From contig NZ_QWEG01000016.1 of the NCBI RefSeq assembly GCF_003515685.1, forward strand, positions 1 to 64,000: a stretch of 64,000 nucleotides of DNA. The letters run 5' to 3'. This DNA is from Neobacillus notoginsengisoli (GTDB taxonomy: Bacteria; Bacillota; Bacilli; Bacillales; Cytobacillaceae). This document shows, piece by piece, positions 21,022 through 34,449 of the stretch. The notes below the pieces were generated by a model, which worked only from the letters and a program-made list of their open reading frames with translations, made no database searches and was not told the DNA's origin. How positions within the stretch are numbered: the first letter of the stretch is position 1; each line of letters opens with the position of its first letter. The translations under genes and the position numbers were made by a program.

Positions 21022-21624
21022 TTGCCGGACCATTATTATTCACGAAAGCCCAAAACTGAAAGTGATCCAAAGTATTGGGATTATACCTTGAGGAATTTCC
21101 GCTTTCGCTTTAAATCGGATAGTGGAGTGTTTTCAAAAAATGAAGTTGATTTTGGCTCGAGGCTTCTCATAGAAACATTTACTTTGCCGGAAGTTCAAGG
21201 TCCGCTCCTGGATGTAGGCTGTGGATATGGGCCGATTGGCCTTTCCCTCGCCAAACAGTTTCCGGATCGAACAGTTCATATGGTAGATGTGAATGAACGT
21301 GCATTGGAGCTTTCTGAGGAAAATGCGAGAGCCAACGGGGTGGAAAACGCGGTTATATATGAGAGTGACCGGCTTTTAGGTGTAGAGATGAGCAGTTTTG
21401 CAGCGATTGTCACCAACCCGCCAATTCGCGCGGGCAAAAAAACGGTCCATGATATTTTTGAACAGAGCAAGGAAAAGTTAGCGGCAGACGGTGAACTCTG
21501 GGTCGTGATCCAGAAAAAGCAAGGAGCGCCATCTGCTTTGGAAAAGCTCAAAAGCCTATTCGGAGAAGTTGAAGTGGTCGAAAAAGACAAGGGTTATTTC
21601 ATTATCAGAGCTAAAAATATTTGA
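21022..21624 (+). CDS. RsmC-like class I methyltransferase (YbxB)
   Basis: 200 residues. An AdoMet-dependent fold with motif I LLDVGCGYGPIGLSLA and the NPP-type motif IVTNPPIRAGK typical of RsmC/RlmG enzymes that modify guanines in rRNA; the exact target is not known here. Length and position (rplL to rpoB) match B. subtilis YbxB. The likely start is TTG at 21022, five bases after GGAGGTGG. The terminator just upstream means it may depend on read-through. Confidence 0.88.
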   Translation: MPDHYYSRKPKTESDPKYWDYTLRNFRFRFKSDSGVFSKNEVDFGSRLLIETFTLPEVQGPLLDVGCGYGPIGLSLAKQFPDRTVHMVDVNERALELSEENARANGVENAVIYESDRLLGVEMSSFAAIVTNPPIRAGKKTVHDIFEQSKEKLAADGELWVVIQKKQGAPSALEKLKSLFGEVEVVEKDKGYFIIRAKNI

Positions 21625-21915
21625 CTCGAAAATGTCCCTATGTTAACATTATAAAATGCCATCATCGTAACTTCATTACTATCCCCGATTGTCAAGGTTT
21701 TTTTGCAAACAAAACGGTTTTTTTCACTAGGAAAGAAATTTTTGTTTGTATAAAAACGGTATAGGAAGGAAAAGATGACAAAATAATAAGGGAAAATGTG
21801 AGAATTGTGGTTTTTGAATGAGAAAACCCTTTTTCTTTTTTTGTCTGTGGCGGGACAACTGTCCGGCAGCGGACATGAAATAGATTTACACTACTTGATT
21901 TGAGGGGTGAATCAG

Positions 21916-24900
21916 TTGACAGGTCAACTAGTTCAGTATGGACGACACCGCCAGCGAAGAAGCTACGCGCGAATCAGTGAAGTTTTAGAATTACCAAATT
22001 TAATTGAAATCCAAACCTCTTCTTATCAATGGTTTCTTGATGAGGGATTGCGTGAAATGTTCCAGGATATTTCACCGATTGAAGACTTTACTGGTAACCT
22101 TTCACTGGAATTTATTGATTACAGCCTTGGCGACCCGAAGTATGCGGTTGAGGAATCAAAAGAGCGGGATGTAACGTTTTCCGCGCCATTGCGTGTGAAG
22201 GTGCGTCTCGTTAATAAAGAAACAGGGGAAGTAAAAGACCAGGATGTTTTCATGGGTGATTTCCCGCTTATGACCGAAACAGGCACATTCGTCATCAATG
22301 GCGCGGAGCGTGTTATCGTATCCCAGCTCGTGCGCTCACCGAGCGTATATTACAGCGGGAAATTAGATAAGAACGGGAAAAAAGGGTTTACAGCAACCGT
22401 TATTCCGAACCGTGGCGCATGGCTTGAGTATGAGACCGACGCCAAGGATGTTGTATACGTAAGGATCGATCGTACCAGGAAGCTGCCAGTTACGGTTCTT
22501 TTGCGTGCACTTGGGTTCGGCTCTGATCAAGAAATCATCGACCTAATTGGGGACAATGAGTACTTGCGCAACACACTTGAAAAAGACAACACAGACAGTA
22601 TTGAAAAAGCGTTGCTGGAAATATACGAAAGGCTTCGCCCGGGCGAACCGCCAACAGTAGAAAATGCAAAGAGCTTGCTAGTTTCCCGGTTCTTTGACCC
22701 AAAACGCTATGATCTTGCAAGTGTTGGACGCTACAAAATTAATAAGAAGCTTCATATTAAAAACCGTTTGTTCGGTTCCCGTTTAGCTGAAGCACTGGTG
22801 GATCCTGAAACAGGAGAAATCATTGCGGAAGCGGGAACGCTGCTTGACAGGCGTAATCTTGATAGGATTATTCCTGCCCTCGAGAAAAATGTCAGCATGC
22901 ACAGTTATACACCAGGGGGCAGTGTTGTAGAAGGCGATATCGTCCTGCAGGGAATTAAAATATTCGCTCCTTCCGATGATAACGAAAAGATTATCAATGT
23001 ATTGAGCAATGCGTATGTTCCTGAACAGGTAAAGAACATCACACCTGCCGACATTATTGCTTCTATCAGTTATTTCTTTAACTTGCTCCATGGAGTGGGC
23101 GACACCGATGATATCGACCACCTTGGAAACCGTCGTTTGCGTTCTGTAGGGGAATTGCTGCAAAACCAATTCCGAATCGGTCTGTCAAGGATGGAACGGG
23201 TTGTCCGCGAAAGGATGTCTATCCAGGATACTGCAACCATCACTCCGCAACAGTTAATCAATATTCGTCCAGTTATTGCGTCCATAAAAGAGTTCTTTGG
23301 AAGCTCGCAGCTTTCCCAGTTCATGGACCAGACGAACCCGCTTGCGGAATTGACACATAAACGCCGTCTGTCTGCACTTGGGCCTGGCGGATTGACACGT
23401 GAGCGCGCAGGCTTTGAAGTCCGTGACGTTCATTACTCCCATTATGGGCGTATGTGTCCAATTGAGACTCCGGAAGGGCCGAACATTGGCTTAATCAACT
23501 CACTATCTTCCTTTGCAAAAGTGAACAAGTTTGGCTTTATTGAAACGCCTTACCGCCGTGTCGACCCCGAAACAGGAAAAGTTACCGACCGGATCGACTA
23601 TCTGACTGCGGATGAAGAAGATCTATATGTTGTAGCCCAGGCGAATGCGCGCCTCGATGACGACGGGACATTCCTTGACCCAGATATCGTTGCCCGATTC
23701 AAAGGTGAAAACACTGTCGTTCCAAGGGAACGTATTGATTACATGGACGTTTCGCCTAAACAGGTTGTTTCTGCGGCGACCGCTTGTATCCCATTCCTTG
23801 AGAACGATGACTCGAACCGTGCCCTCATGGGGGCAAACATGCAGCGACAGGCAGTTCCACTATTGGAGCCGCAGTCCCCGATTGTTGGAACAGGGATGGA
23901 GCATGTTTCCGCAAAGGATTCGGGAGCTGCTGTTATTTGCAGGCATGAAGGGATTGTTGAGCACGTTGAAGCGCGCGAAGTATGGGTTCGCCGTGTGAAG
24001 GAAATGGATGGCCAGGAAGTAAAAGGCGACCTGGATAAATACCGTATGCTGAAATTCATTCGTTCCAATCAGGGAACTTGCTATAACCAGCGCCCGATTG
24101 TATCTGTTGGCGACAGAGTTACCAAAGGAGAAATTCTGGCTGACGGGCCGTCGATGGAGAAAGGCGAACTGGCTCTTGGCCGTAACGTACTTGTCGCCTT
24201 CCTGAACTGGGATGGCTACAACTATGAGGATGCCATTATCATGAGTGAACGCCTTGTAAAGGATGATGTGTATACTTCCATCCACATTGAGGAATATGAA
24301 TCCGAGTCCCGGGATACAAAGCTTGGACCGGAAGAGATTACACGTGATATCCCGAATGTCGGTGAAGATGCACTCCGCAACCTTGATGAGCGGGGAATAA
24401 TCCGTACCGGGGCTGAAGTGAAAGATGGGGATCTGTTGGTCGGTAAAGTTACTCCTAAAGGTGTAACTGAACTGACTGCCGAAGAGCGTCTGCTTCATGC
24501 CATTTTCGGCGAAAAGGCACGGGAAGTAAGGGATACGTCACTCCGTGTTCCGCACGGCGGCGGCGGAATTGTCCTTGATGTTAAAGTGTTCAACCGGGAA
24601 GATGGAGATGAGCTTCCACCGGGAGTCAATCAGCTTGTCCGTGTCTACATTGTTCAGAAGCGTAAGATTTCTGAAGGTGATAAGATGGCAGGACGCCATG
24701 GTAACAAAGGGGTTATCTCGCGTGTCCTTCCTGAAGAAGACATGCCATACTTGCCAGATGGCACTCCGGTTGATATTATGCTTAACCCGCTTGGCGTTCC
24801 ATCCCGTATGAACATCGGACAGGTGCTTGAGCTTCACCTTGGAATGGCAGCAAGGGCGCTCGGTATTCATGTTGCTTCACCGGTATTCGATGGAGCAACA

Positions 24901-25476
24901 GAAGAGGACGTCTGGGATACAATTGAAGAAGCCGGTATGGCGCGTGATGCGAAAACTGTCCTTTATGACGGTCGCACAGGAGAACCATTTGACAACCGGA
25001 TTTCTGTCGGAGTTATGTACATGATCAAGCTTGCGCACATGGTTGATGATAAGCTTCATGCCCGTTCGACAGGTCCATACTCGCTTGTTACTCAGCAGCC
25101 TCTTGGCGGTAAAGCGCAGTTCGGCGGACAGCGTTTCGGAGAGATGGAAGTTTGGGCGCTTGAGGCATATGGGGCAGCCTATACGCTTCAGGAAATCCTT
25201 ACAGTCAAATCTGATGATGTTGTTGGCCGTGTGAAAACGTATGAAGCCATCGTAAAAGGCGAGAACGTCCCGGAACCTGGTGTTCCTGAGTCATTCAAAG
25301 TATTGATTAAAGAGCTTCAGAGCCTTGGACTAGATGTTAAGATCTTGTCCGGTGATGAAGAAGAAATAGAAATGCGCGATTTGGAAGACGATGATGAAAT
25401 GCAGCAAGTAGATACATTGACAATCGCACCTGAATCGCAAAGCCTCGAATCGGAAAAAGTAGGCTCGAAAGAGTAA
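21916..25476 (+). CDS. rpoB: RNA polymerase beta subunit
   Basis: 1186 residues. Full-length beta with the rifampicin-pocket segment [19 protein letters not shown] then [13 protein letters not shown], which carries the usual sensitive-type residues, and the conserved [15 protein letters not shown] start as in B. subtilis, after GAGGGGTG. The 291-base AT-rich gap upstream holds no gene; no confident promoter was found there. Confidence 0.98.
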   Translation: MTGQLVQYGRHRQRRSYARISEVLELPNLIEIQTSSYQWFLDEGLREMFQDISPIEDFTGNLSLEFIDYSLGDPKYAVEESKERDVTFSAPLRVKVRLVNKETGEVKDQDVFMGDFPLMTETGTFVINGAERVIVSQLVRSPSVYYSGKLDKNGKKGFTATVIPNRGAWLEYETDAKDVVYVRIDRTRKLPVTVLLRALGFGSDQEIIDLIGDNEYLRNTLEKDNTDSIEKALLEIYERLRPGEPPTVENAKSLLVSRFFDPKRYDLASVGRYKINKKLHIKNRLFGSRLAEALVDPETGEIIAEAGTLLDRRNLDRIIPALEKNVSMHSYTPGGSVVEGDIVLQGIKIFAPSDDNEKIINVLSNAYVPEQVKNITPADIIASISYFFNLLHGVGDTDDIDHLGNRRLRSVGELLQNQFRIGLSRMERVVRERMSIQDTATITPQQLINIRPVIASIKEFFGSSQLSQFMDQTNPLAELTHKRRLSALGPGGLTRERAGFEVRDVHYSHYGRMCPIETPEGPNIGLINSLSSFAKVNKFGFIETPYRRVDPETGKVTDRIDYLTADEEDLYVVAQANARLDDDGTFLDPDIVARFKGENTVVPRERIDYMDVSPKQVVSAATACIPFLENDDSNRALMGANMQRQAVPLLEPQSPIVGTGMEHVSAKDSGAAVICRHEGIVEHVEAREVWVRRVKEMDGQEVKGDLDKYRMLKFIRSNQGTCYNQRPIVSVGDRVTKGEILADGPSMEKGELALGRNVLVAFLNWDGYNYEDAIIMSERLVKDDVYTSIHIEEYESESRDTKLGPEEITRDIPNVGEDALRNLDERGIIRTGAEVKDGDLLVGKVTPKGVTELTAEERLLHAIFGEKAREVRDTSLRVPHGGGGIVLDVKVFNREDGDELPPGVNQLVRVYIVQKRKISEGDKMAGRHGNKGVISRVLPEEDMPYLPDGTPVDIMLNPLGVPSRMNIGQVLELHLGMAARALGIHVASPVFDGATEEDVWDTIEEAGMARDAKTVLYDGRTGEPFDNRISVGVMYMIKLAHMVDDKLHARSTGPYSLVTQQPLGGKAQFGGQRFGEMEVWALEAYGAAYTLQEILTVKSDDVVGRVKTYEAIVKGENVPEPGVPESFKVLIKELQSLGLDVKILSGDEEEIEMRDLEDDDEMQQVDTLTIAPESQSLESEKVGSKE

Positions 25477-25479
25477 TTT

Positions 25480-25525
25480 CATAGCCGGACGGGGCGCGGG
25501 ATTAGCGCTCCGATTTACGGCTATG
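25480..25525 (+). other. Hairpin between rpoB and rpoC
   Basis: CATAGCCG (25480-25487) pairs with CGGCTATG (25518-25525), with an inner GGGCGC/GCGCTC stem. No T tract follows, so it is not a classical terminator. GTCTAGCTACAGGG after it resembles the edge of a common Bacillus intergenic repeat. Confidence 0.55.
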
Positions 25526-25571
25526 TCTAGCTACAGGGTAAAACCTGGAGATTAAAAGGGAGGTAGGCCCC

Positions 25572-28500
25572 TTGCTGGATGTTAATAATTTTGAGTATAT
25601 GAAAATCGGCCTTGCATCACCAGACAAGATTCGTTCTTGGTCCTTTGGTGAAGTTAAAAAGCCGGAAACCATCAACTATCGTACATTAAAGCCAGAAAAA
25701 GACGGCCTTTTCTGCGAAAGAATTTTCGGACCGACTAAGGACTGGGAATGCCATTGCGGAAAATATAAGCGCGTCCGATATAAGGGAGTCGTCTGTGACC
25801 GATGCGGCGTTGAAGTGACCCGCGCGAAAGTCCGCCGTGAACGGATGGGCCATATTGAGCTTGCAGCACCTGTTTCCCACATTTGGTATTTCAAGGGAAT
25901 CCCGAGCAGGATGGGACTTGTACTTGACATGTCACCACGTGCGCTCGAAGAAATCATTTACTTTGCTTCTTATGTCGTTACTGAGTCAGGGGATACTGCC
26001 CTTGAAAAGAAGCAACTGTTGTCTGAAAGAGAATACCGCGCATATCGGGAAAAGTACGGCAATAAGTTTCAAGCCTCTATGGGTGCAGAAGCAATCCGTA
26101 AACTCCTTCACGATATCGACTTGAACAAAGAGGCGGATTCGCTTAAAGAAGAATTGAAAACGGCTCAGGGCCAGCGCAGGACACGGGCGATTAAGCGCCT
26201 GGAGGTAATTGAAGCTTTCCGTGGATCGGGGAATGATCCATCATGGATGGTTCTTGAAGTTCTTCCTGTTATCCCGCCAGAACTGCGCCCGATGGTCCAG
26301 CTTGATGGCGGACGTTTTGCGACTTCCGACCTGAATGATTTGTATCGCCGGGTCATTAACCGGAACAACCGGCTAAAACGGCTTCTTGACCTTGGTGCTC
26401 CAAGCATCATCGTCCAGAATGAAAAGCGGATGCTTCAGGAAGCTGTCGATGCCTTGATTGATAATGGCCGCCGCGGCCGCCCTGTTACAGGACCAGGCAA
26501 CCGTCCATTGAAATCACTTTCACATATGCTTAAGGGTAAGCAAGGACGATTCCGTCAAAACCTGCTTGGAAAGCGTGTTGACTATTCCGGCCGTTCCGTT
26601 ATCGTTGTTGGTCCCAACTTGAAGATGTACCAGTGCGGACTTCCAAAGGAAATGGCATTAGAATTGTTTAAGCCTTTTGTCATGAAAGAGCTTGTTGAAA
26701 AGGGCCTTGCCCACAATATCAAGTCAGCGAAGCGAAAAATAGAAAGGGTCCAGCCTGAAGTGTGGGATGTCCTCGAAGATGTCATCCGCGAGCACCCGGT
26801 TTTATTAAACCGTGCCCCGACCCTTCACAGGCTTGGAATCCAGGCGTTCGAGCCGACACTTGTTGAAGGGCGTGCAATCCGTCTTCACCCGCTCGTCTGT
26901 ACTGCTTACAACGCAGACTTCGACGGTGACCAAATGGCTGTACACGTCCCGCTTTCAGCCGAAGCTCAAGCAGAGGCAAGGCTTCTTATGCTTGCAGCCC
27001 AGAACATCCTTAACCCTAAAGATGGCAAGCCTGTTGTAACCCCTTCCCAGGATATGGTTTTAGGGAACTACTACCTGACTTTGGAACGTGAAGGTGCAAT
27101 CGGCGAAGGGATGATCTTTAAAGATACGAATGAAGCGCTAATTGCTTACCAGAATGGCTACGTCCATCTGCATACACGAGTAGCTGTCCATGCGGGCTCG
27201 CTTCATAACGAGACATTTACTGAAGAGCAGAATCAGCAGCTGCTTCTGACAACTGTCGGGAAACTCATTTTCAATGAAATTTTGCCAAAATCGTTCCCTT
27301 ACATCAATGAACCGACAAAGCATAATCTTCAAGTGAAAACACCGGAGATTTACTTTGTGGAAAAGGGTGCCGATATTCCGGCGAAAATCAAGGAAATGCC
27401 GTTAGTTGAGCCGTTCAAGAAAAAAATTCTTGGAAATATTATTGCTGAAGTGTTCAAGCGCTTCAAAATTACTGAAACGTCTAAAATGCTTGATCGCATG
27501 AAAGATCTTGGTTTCAAATATTCGACAAGAGCAGGCATTACCGTCGGCGTATCGGATATCGTTGTCCTTGCTGAAAAGGAAGAAATTCTCAAGGATGCAC
27601 AGAGCAAAGTCGATAATGTCCAAAAGCAGTTCAGGCGTGGTTTAATTACCGAAGATGAACGTTATGACCGGGTTATTTCAATCTGGAGCCAGGCTAAGGA
27701 TACTATTCAAGGCAAACTGATGCAGTCCTTGAGTAATATGAACCCAATCTTCATGATGAGTGATTCGGGAGCGCGTGGTAACGCGTCCAACTTCACACAG
27801 CTCGCCGGTATGCGTGGTCTGATGGCAAACCCGGCCGGACGAATTATCGAATTGCCGATCAAATCGTCCTTCCGAGAAGGTTTGACCGTTTTGGAATACT
27901 TTATTTCCACACACGGTGCGCGTAAAGGTCTTGCTGATACAGCCCTTAAAACAGCTGACTCAGGATACCTTACCCGCCGACTCGTTGACGTTGCCCAGGA
28001 TGTTATTGTCCGGGATGACGATTGTGGAACAGACCGCGGTCTGTTAATTCGGGCCCTCAAGGATGGAACAGAGGTTATCGAACCATTGGAAGAACGTCTA
28101 ATCGGCCGCTATGCCCGACGGAATATCAAGCATCCGGAAACAGGCGAAATCATCGTAGCTGAAAACGATCTGATTACTGAGGATTTGTCTGTTGAGATTA
28201 TTAAGGCAGGCATTGAAGAAGTAACCATTCGTTCGGCATTCACATGTAATACCCGCCATGGTGTATGTAAGAAGTGTTACGGGCGCAACTTGGCAACCGG
28301 ACAGGAAGTCGAAGTTGGCGAAGCGGTCGGAATTATTGCCGCACAGTCCATCGGGGAACCTGGAACACAGCTTACAATGCGTACGTTCCATACAGGCGGT
28401 GTAGCGGGTGACGATATCACTCAAGGTTTGCCGCGTATCCAGGAATTGTTTGAAGCGCGGAACCCGAAAGGCCAGGCAGTAATTGCTGAGCTTGAAGGGG

Positions 28501-29162
28501 TCGTAGTCGGCATCAACGAAGGCCGTGACCGCCAGCAGGAAATCGTTGTCCAGGGAGAGGTCGAATCAAGGACCTATACTGCTCCGTATACTGCAAGACT
28601 GAAGGTAGCTGTAAATGATAAGGTAGAACGGGGACAGGAACTGACAGAAGGTTCCATCGATCCGAAGGAACTTTTGAAGGTAACAGATGTTGGAACCGTT
28701 CAGGAATACTTGCTTCGTGAAGTACAAAAGGTATACCGGATGCAGGGTGTTGAAATTGGCGATAAGCACATCGAGGTAATGGTGCGCCAGATGCTACGCA
28801 AAATCAGAATCATCGATGCCGGTGAAACAGATGTCCTGCCAGGCATGCTTCTCGATATCCACCAGTTTAAGGATGCGAATGAAAAAGCCTTGCTAAGCGG
28901 CAAAATGCCTGCAACAGGCCGTCCGGTTCTGCTCGGTATTACGAAGGCTTCTCTTGAAACAGATTCTTTCCTATCTGCTGCATCCTTCCAGGAAACGACG
29001 CGAGTTCTTACAGACGCTGCCATCAAAGGCAAGCGGGATGAACTGCTCGGCCTGAAGGAAAACGTCATTATCGGAAAGTTGATTCCAGCAGGTACTGGCA
29101 TGCAGCGCTACCGTAAAGCAGAGCCAGTCCTCCGTGAGGAAGAGGGCATTACAATCGAATAA
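25572..29162 (+). CDS. rpoC: RNA polymerase beta' subunit
   Basis: 1196 residues. Zinc-binding [19 protein letters not shown] near residues 60-80, the catalytic magnesium triad in [12 protein letters not shown], the trigger-loop region [11 protein letters not shown] and a second zinc site ([13 protein letters not shown]). TTG start after AAAGGGAGGTAGG. A strong terminator follows. Confidence 0.98.
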   Translation: MLDVNNFEYMKIGLASPDKIRSWSFGEVKKPETINYRTLKPEKDGLFCERIFGPTKDWECHCGKYKRVRYKGVVCDRCGVEVTRAKVRRERMGHIELAAPVSHIWYFKGIPSRMGLVLDMSPRALEEIIYFASYVVTESGDTALEKKQLLSEREYRAYREKYGNKFQASMGAEAIRKLLHDIDLNKEADSLKEELKTAQGQRRTRAIKRLEVIEAFRGSGNDPSWMVLEVLPVIPPELRPMVQLDGGRFATSDLNDLYRRVINRNNRLKRLLDLGAPSIIVQNEKRMLQEAVDALIDNGRRGRPVTGPGNRPLKSLSHMLKGKQGRFRQNLLGKRVDYSGRSVIVVGPNLKMYQCGLPKEMALELFKPFVMKELVEKGLAHNIKSAKRKIERVQPEVWDVLEDVIREHPVLLNRAPTLHRLGIQAFEPTLVEGRAIRLHPLVCTAYNADFDGDQMAVHVPLSAEAQAEARLLMLAAQNILNPKDGKPVVTPSQDMVLGNYYLTLEREGAIGEGMIFKDTNEALIAYQNGYVHLHTRVAVHAGSLHNETFTEEQNQQLLLTTVGKLIFNEILPKSFPYINEPTKHNLQVKTPEIYFVEKGADIPAKIKEMPLVEPFKKKILGNIIAEVFKRFKITETSKMLDRMKDLGFKYSTRAGITVGVSDIVVLAEKEEILKDAQSKVDNVQKQFRRGLITEDERYDRVISIWSQAKDTIQGKLMQSLSNMNPIFMMSDSGARGNASNFTQLAGMRGLMANPAGRIIELPIKSSFREGLTVLEYFISTHGARKGLADTALKTADSGYLTRRLVDVAQDVIVRDDDCGTDRGLLIRALKDGTEVIEPLEERLIGRYARRNIKHPETGEIIVAENDLITEDLSVEIIKAGIEEVTIRSAFTCNTRHGVCKKCYGRNLATGQEVEVGEAVGIIAAQSIGEPGTQLTMRTFHTGGVAGDDITQGLPRIQELFEARNPKGQAVIAELEGVVVGINEGRDRQQEIVVQGEVESRTYTAPYTARLKVAVNDKVERGQELTEGSIDPKELLKVTDVGTVQEYLLREVQKVYRMQGVEIGDKHIEVMVRQMLRKIRIIDAGETDVLPGMLLDIHQFKDANEKALLSGKMPATGRPVLLGITKASLETDSFLSAASFQETTRVLTDAAIKGKRDELLGLKENVIIGKLIPAGTGMQRYRKAEPVLREEEGITIE

Positions 29163-29224
29163 GAAGAGTGGAAATTGGATGACTTTTTGATTCCTAAAAT
29201 ACACATGAATCTTATTCTTACCAA

Positions 29225-29259
29225 CCGGCATCAGCCATCATGGCTGGTGCCGGATTTTT
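29225..29259 (+). terminator. Terminator after rpoC
   Basis: CCGGCATCAGCCA and TGGCTGGTGCCGG form a 13-bp stem with a TCA loop, followed by ATTTTT. Confidence 0.92.
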
Positions 29260-29292
29260 AAAAAAACATAAGCGGAAAATTAGTAAGATTAG

Positions 29293-29321
29293 TTGACATC
29301 CACTAGTCGCGGTGGTAATAT
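29293..29321 (+). promoter_or_regulatory. Promoter of the str operon
   Basis: -35 TTGACA (29293-29298), 17 bp, -10 TAATAT (29316-29321) with TGG upstream (extended -10). It drives the L7Ae-like gene, rpsL, rpsG and probably fusA-tuf. Confidence 0.8.
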
Positions 29322-29367
29322 AGCAAAGGTGCTCCTATTTACCTGTAAACTTTGGAGGATATGTGCT

Positions 29368-30140
<773 letters not shown>

Positions 30141-30184
30141 TGATTTCATTCTAAATAGAAGCTTTTTTGAAAGGAGGAAAAAAT

Positions 30185-30655
30185 ATGCCTCGTAAAGGTC
30201 CTGTTGCAAAAAGAGACGTATTGCCGGATCCACTTTACAATTCGAAGCTAGTTACCCGCCTGATCAACAAAATGATGATCGACGGTAAAAGAGGTACTTC
30301 TCAGGCAATTCTTTATAACGCGTTTGACATCATTCGTGAGCGTACTGGTAAAGAGCCAATGGAAGTTTTTGATGCAGCATTGAAGAATATTATGCCTGTT
30401 CTTGAAGTTAAAGCACGCCGTGTAGGTGGTGCGAACTACCAAGTTCCAGTAGAGGTGCGTCCTGACCGCCGTACGACTCTAGGTCTTCGCTGGTTGGTTA
30501 ACTATTCCCGCCTTCGCGGTGAAAAGACAATGGAACAGCGTCTTGCAGCTGAAATTATGGATGCTGCAAACAACAGCGGAGCATCTGTCAAGAAGCGTGA
30601 AGACACACATAAAATGGCAGAAGCCAACAAAGCATTCGCACACTACCGCTGGTAG
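30185..30655 (+). CDS. rpsG: 30S ribosomal protein S7
   Basis: 156 residues. It nucleates the 30S head and contacts the E site. It begins [20 protein letters not shown] and ends in the usual [24 protein letters not shown] precedes the ATG at 30185. The following gap to fusA is filled by repeat DNA. Confidence 0.98.
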   Translation: MPRKGPVAKRDVLPDPLYNSKLVTRLINKMMIDGKRGTSQAILYNAFDIIRERTGKEPMEVFDAALKNIMPVLEVKARRVGGANYQVPVEVRPDRRTTLGLRWLVNYSRLRGEKTMEQRLAAEIMDAANNSGASVKKREDTHKMAEANKAFAHYRW

Positions 30656-30658
30656 AAT

Positions 30659-30852
30659 TAAAAGCGGAAGTACCCGTTTAGCGGCGTAAGGCCTGGAGCA
30701 CTCCGAGTGAGATAAAGGAAACACGATGAACGAAGTAAATCGATGTTGACTTATCGTAAGGAGGAGAGCGAAGGACTCTAGACGCTGGGTACTGCAGCTG
30801 GATAATTGAAAGTGGAAGTACCCGTTTAGGCGGGCGATGCGGTAAGACAAGC
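30659..30852. repeat. Dispersed intergenic repeat between rpsG and fusA
   Basis: AAAGCGGAAGTACCCGTTTA (30660-30679) opens a ~150-bp element that ends near CTGGGTACTGCAGCTGGAT. A second partial copy, AAAGTGGAAGTACCCGTTTA, begins near 30809. A relative lies near 12438. It contains AAGGAGGAGAGCGAAGGACT and short inverted repeats; no ORF is convincing. Confidence 0.75.
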
Positions 30853-30956
30853 TATATAATCCTGCGCCAGGCAGCTTGCCTGGCTTCAGGCACCCGTTGG
30901 TACATAGCTGCCGGACGGATATTTAAATCACTCACACAAGGAAGGAGAAAGACCCA

Positions 30957-33038
30957 ATGGCTAGAGAGTTCTCCTTGGAAAATACTCGTAATATTGGCAT
31001 TATGGCCCATATTGATGCGGGGAAAACAACCACCACAGAACGTATCCTTTACTATACAGGACGCATTCATAAACTTGGTGAAACCCACGAGGGCGGAGCC
31101 CAAATGGACTGGATGGAACAGGAGCAAGAGCGAGGGATCACAATCACTTCCGCTGCAACAACTGCTTCATGGAAGGATCACCGTGTAAACATCATTGACA
31201 CGCCAGGACACGTAGACTTCACAGTTGAGGTAGAACGTTCACTGCGTGTACTTGATGGTGCTGTTACTGTTCTAGATGCCCAATCCGGCGTTGAGCCACA
31301 AACAGAAACTGTATGGCGCCAGGCAACTACTTATGGCGTTCCGAGGATTGTATTTGTTAACAAAATGGATAAGATTGGTGCAGACTTCCTTTACTCCGTA
31401 GGCACTTTGCGTGAACGCCTACAAGCGAATGCACATCCAATCCAGCTTCCAATTGGTGCGGAAGACAAATTCGAAGGAATCATTGATCTTGTAGAAATGA
31501 AAGCTACATTCTACGGAAATGATTTGGGTACAGATGTCGAGGTCCGTGACATTCCAGAAGAGTACCTCGCACAGGCTGAAGAATATCGTGAAAAGTTAAT
31601 TGAAGCGATTGCTGAGCTTGACGAAGAACTCATGGAAAAATACCTTGGCGGAGAAGAGCTTTCAATTGAAGAAATCAAAGCTGCCATCCGTAAGGGCACA
31701 CTTTCTGTTGAATTCTTCCCTGTTCTTTGCGGTACTGCGTTTAAGAACAAAGGTGTTCAGCTAATGCTTGATGCGGTAATCGACTATCTTCCAGCTCCGA
31801 CTGATGTTGCTGCAATCAATGGACATGTTCCAGGTGATGAAGAAGACACGATCGAAAAACACGCAGATGACGAAGAACCATTCGCGGCTCTTGCGTTTAA
31901 GGTTATGACTGACCCATATGTTGGTAAACTAACGTTCTTCCGTGTTTACTCCGGTACGTTGGAATCTGGATCCTATGTCCAGAACTCCACTAAAGGAAAG
32001 CGTGAACGAATTGGACGTATCCTGCAAATGCATGCAAACAGCCGCCAGGAAATCTCTAAGGTATACGCTGGAGACATCGCTGCTGCAGTAGGTCTAAAAG
32101 ATACTTCTACAGGAGATACTCTTTGTGATGACAAGAGTCCAGTTATTCTTGAGTCCATGAAGTTCCCTGAGCCGGTTATCCAGCTTTCTGTTGAGCCTAA
32201 GTCAAAAGCAGACCAGGATAAAATGGCAACTGCATTGCAAAAGCTTCAGGAAGAGGATCCAACATTCCGCGCGCATACTGACCAGGAAACTGGACAGGTT
32301 ATCATCGCGGGTATGGGTGAGCTTCACTTGGATGTCCTTGTAGACCGGATGCGCCGTGAGTTCAGGGTAGAAGCAAACGTGGGTGCCCCACAGGTTGCCT
32401 ACCGCGAAACATTCCGCGGCTCTGCTCAGGTTGAAGGGAAATTTGCCCGTCAATCCGGTGGACGTGGACAATACGGACACGTTTGGATTGAGTTCTCTCC
32501 AAACGAAGAAGGAAAAGGCTTTGAATTCCAAAATGGAATCGTTGGCGGTGTCGTTCCTCGTGAATACATCCCGGCTGTACAAGCTGGCCTCGAAGATGCC
32601 CTTGAGAGAGGCGTTCTTGCCGGCTATCCGTTAGTAGATATTAAAGCAAGACTCTTTGATGGTTCCTACCACGATGTTGACTCTTCTGAAATGGCCTTTA
32701 AGATTGCCGCTTCAATGGCTCTTAAAAATGCTGCTTCAAAGTGTAACCCGGTTATCCTTGAGCCGGTCATGAAGGTGGAAGTTGTAATTCCTGAAGAATA
32801 TCTTGGAGATATCATGGGACAAATTACAGCACGCCGAGGCCGTGTTGAAGGTATGGATGCACGTGGGAACGCACAGGTTGTCCGTGCGATGGTTCCACTA
32901 TCAGAAATGTTCGGTTATGCAACTGCCCTTCGTTCTGGCACACAGGGACGTGGAGTGTTCTCCATGCACTTTGACCATTATGAAGAAGTACCGAAATCAA
33001 TCTCTGAAGAAATCATCAAAAAAAATAAAGGTGAATAA
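30957..33038 (+). CDS. fusA: Elongation factor G
   Basis: 693 residues. GTPase domain I ([19 protein letters not shown], then DTPGHVDF and NKMDK), domain II, and domains III-V that mimic tRNA. It catalyses ribosomal translocation. AAGGAAGGAGAAAG precedes the ATG. Confidence 0.98.
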   Translation: MAREFSLENTRNIGIMAHIDAGKTTTTERILYYTGRIHKLGETHEGGAQMDWMEQEQERGITITSAATTASWKDHRVNIIDTPGHVDFTVEVERSLRVLDGAVTVLDAQSGVEPQTETVWRQATTYGVPRIVFVNKMDKIGADFLYSVGTLRERLQANAHPIQLPIGAEDKFEGIIDLVEMKATFYGNDLGTDVEVRDIPEEYLAQAEEYREKLIEAIAELDEELMEKYLGGEELSIEEIKAAIRKGTLSVEFFPVLCGTAFKNKGVQLMLDAVIDYLPAPTDVAAINGHVPGDEEDTIEKHADDEEPFAALAFKVMTDPYVGKLTFFRVYSGTLESGSYVQNSTKGKRERIGRILQMHANSRQEISKVYAGDIAAAVGLKDTSTGDTLCDDKSPVILESMKFPEPVIQLSVEPKSKADQDKMATALQKLQEEDPTFRAHTDQETGQVIIAGMGELHLDVLVDRMRREFRVEANVGAPQVAYRETFRGSAQVEGKFARQSGGRGQYGHVWIEFSPNEEGKGFEFQNGIVGGVVPREYIPAVQAGLEDALERGVLAGYPLVDIKARLFDGSYHDVDSSEMAFKIAASMALKNAASKCNPVILEPVMKVEVVIPEEYLGDIMGQITARRGRVEGMDARGNAQVVRAMVPLSEMFGYATALRSGTQGRGVFSMHFDHYEEVPKSISEEIIKKNKGE

Positions 33039-33082
33039 TTGATTTTCACCTTTCAATCAAGTATAACTACTATGTAAGCAAA

Positions 33083-33108
33083 GCTAAGGATGTCTTGACA
33101 TCCTTAGC
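33083..33108 (+). promoter_or_regulatory. Perfect palindrome between fusA and tuf
   Basis: GCTAAGGATGTC and GACATCCTTAGC form a perfect 12-bp inverted repeat around TT. No T tract follows. The right arm contains TTGACA (33095-33100); a weak TACTTA lies 17 bp downstream, so a tuf-specific promoter embedded in the palindrome is possible. Confidence 0.6.
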
Positions 33109-33152
33109 CTCTAATAATACTTAACTTTTCTAATTTAAAGGAGGAAATCCTA

Positions 33153-34340
33153 ATGGGTAAAGCTAAATTCGACCGTTCCAAGCCACACGTTAACATTGGA
33201 ACAATCGGTCACGTTGACCATGGTAAAACAACTCTAACTGCAGCAATCACAACTGTCCTTGCAAAAGCAGGCGGCAGCGAAGCTCGCGGATATGATCAAA
33301 TCGACAACGCTCCAGAAGAAAAAGAGCGTGGAATCACAATCTCTACTTCTCACGTAGAATACGAAACGGCTAACCGCCACTACGCGCACGTTGACTGCCC
33401 AGGTCACGCTGACTATGTTAAAAACATGATCACTGGCGCTGCTCAAATGGACGGCGGCATCCTTGTAGTATCTGCAACTGACGGCCCAATGCCACAAACT
33501 CGTGAGCACATCCTTCTTTCCCGTCAGGTAGGCGTTCCTTACCTTGTTGTTTTCATGAACAAGTGCGACATGGTAGACGACGAAGAACTACTTGAGCTTG
33601 TTGAAATGGAAATCCGTGACCTTCTGACTGAGTATGAGTTCCCTGGTGATGACACACCTGTTATCAAAGGTTCTGCTCTAAAAGCTCTTGAAGGTGAAGC
33701 GGATTGGGAAGCTAAAATCATGGAGCTTATGGAAGCTGTTGATTCCTATATCCCAACTCCAACTCGTGACACTGAAAAGCCATTCATGATGCCTGTTGAG
33801 GACGTATTCTCCATCACTGGCCGTGGAACAGTTGCAACTGGACGCGTAGAGCGCGGACAAGTTAAAGTTGGTGACATTGTTGAAATCGTTGGTTTCACTG
33901 AAGAGCCAAAATCTACAACTGTAACAGGCGTAGAAATGTTCCGTAAGCTTCTTGACTATGCTGAAGCTGGTGACAACATCGGTGCCCTTCTTCGCGGTGT
34001 ATCCCGTGAAGAAATCGAGCGTGGACAAGTTTTGGCTAAGCCAAAGTCCATCACTCCACACACTAAGTTCAAAGCGGAAGTTTATGTTTTGTCTAAAGAA
34101 GAAGGTGGACGTCATACTCCATTCTTCACGAACTACCGCCCACAATTCTATTTCCGTACTTCTGACATTACAGGTATCTGTAATCTTCCAGAAGGCGTAG
34201 AAATGGTTATGCCTGGCGACAACATCGAAATGTCAGTTGAGCTTATCGCTCCAGTTGCGATCGAAGAAGGAACTAAGTTCTCAATTCGTGAAGGCGGCCG
34301 TACAGTAGGCGCTGGCGTTGTTGCTTCTATCGTTGGTTAA
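33153..34340 (+). CDS. tuf: Elongation factor Tu
   Basis: 395 residues. G motifs [17 protein letters not shown] and NKCDM, then the two beta-barrel domains ending in [14 protein letters not shown]. It carries aminoacyl-tRNA to the ribosome. AAAGGAGGAAATCC precedes the ATG. The sequence shows strong use of preferred codons, as expected for a highly expressed gene. Confidence 0.98.
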   Translation: MGKAKFDRSKPHVNIGTIGHVDHGKTTLTAAITTVLAKAGGSEARGYDQIDNAPEEKERGITISTSHVEYETANRHYAHVDCPGHADYVKNMITGAAQMDGGILVVSATDGPMPQTREHILLSRQVGVPYLVVFMNKCDMVDDEELLELVEMEIRDLLTEYEFPGDDTPVIKGSALKALEGEADWEAKIMELMEAVDSYIPTPTRDTEKPFMMPVEDVFSITGRGTVATGRVERGQVKVGDIVEIVGFTEEPKSTTVTGVEMFRKLLDYAEAGDNIGALLRGVSREEIERGQVLAKPKSITPHTKFKAEVYVLSKEEGGRHTPFFTNYRPQFYFRTSDITGICNLPEGVEMVMPGDNIEMSVELIAPVAIEEGTKFSIREGGRTVGAGVVASIVG

Positions 34341-34353
34341 TTAAACAAACAGA

Positions 34354-34387
34354 AAGCGGATGGGTGACGACCCATCCGCTTTTTTTA
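34354..34387 (+). terminator. Terminator after tuf
   Basis: AGCGGATGGGT pairs with ACCCATCCGCT around GACG, followed by seven T. Confidence 0.93.
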
Positions 34388-34449
34388 TTTGTTTAGGAAA
34401 CAACCAGGCGCCGATCTTTTATAAATGAATGTGGGTTCCTTCAGTGTTT

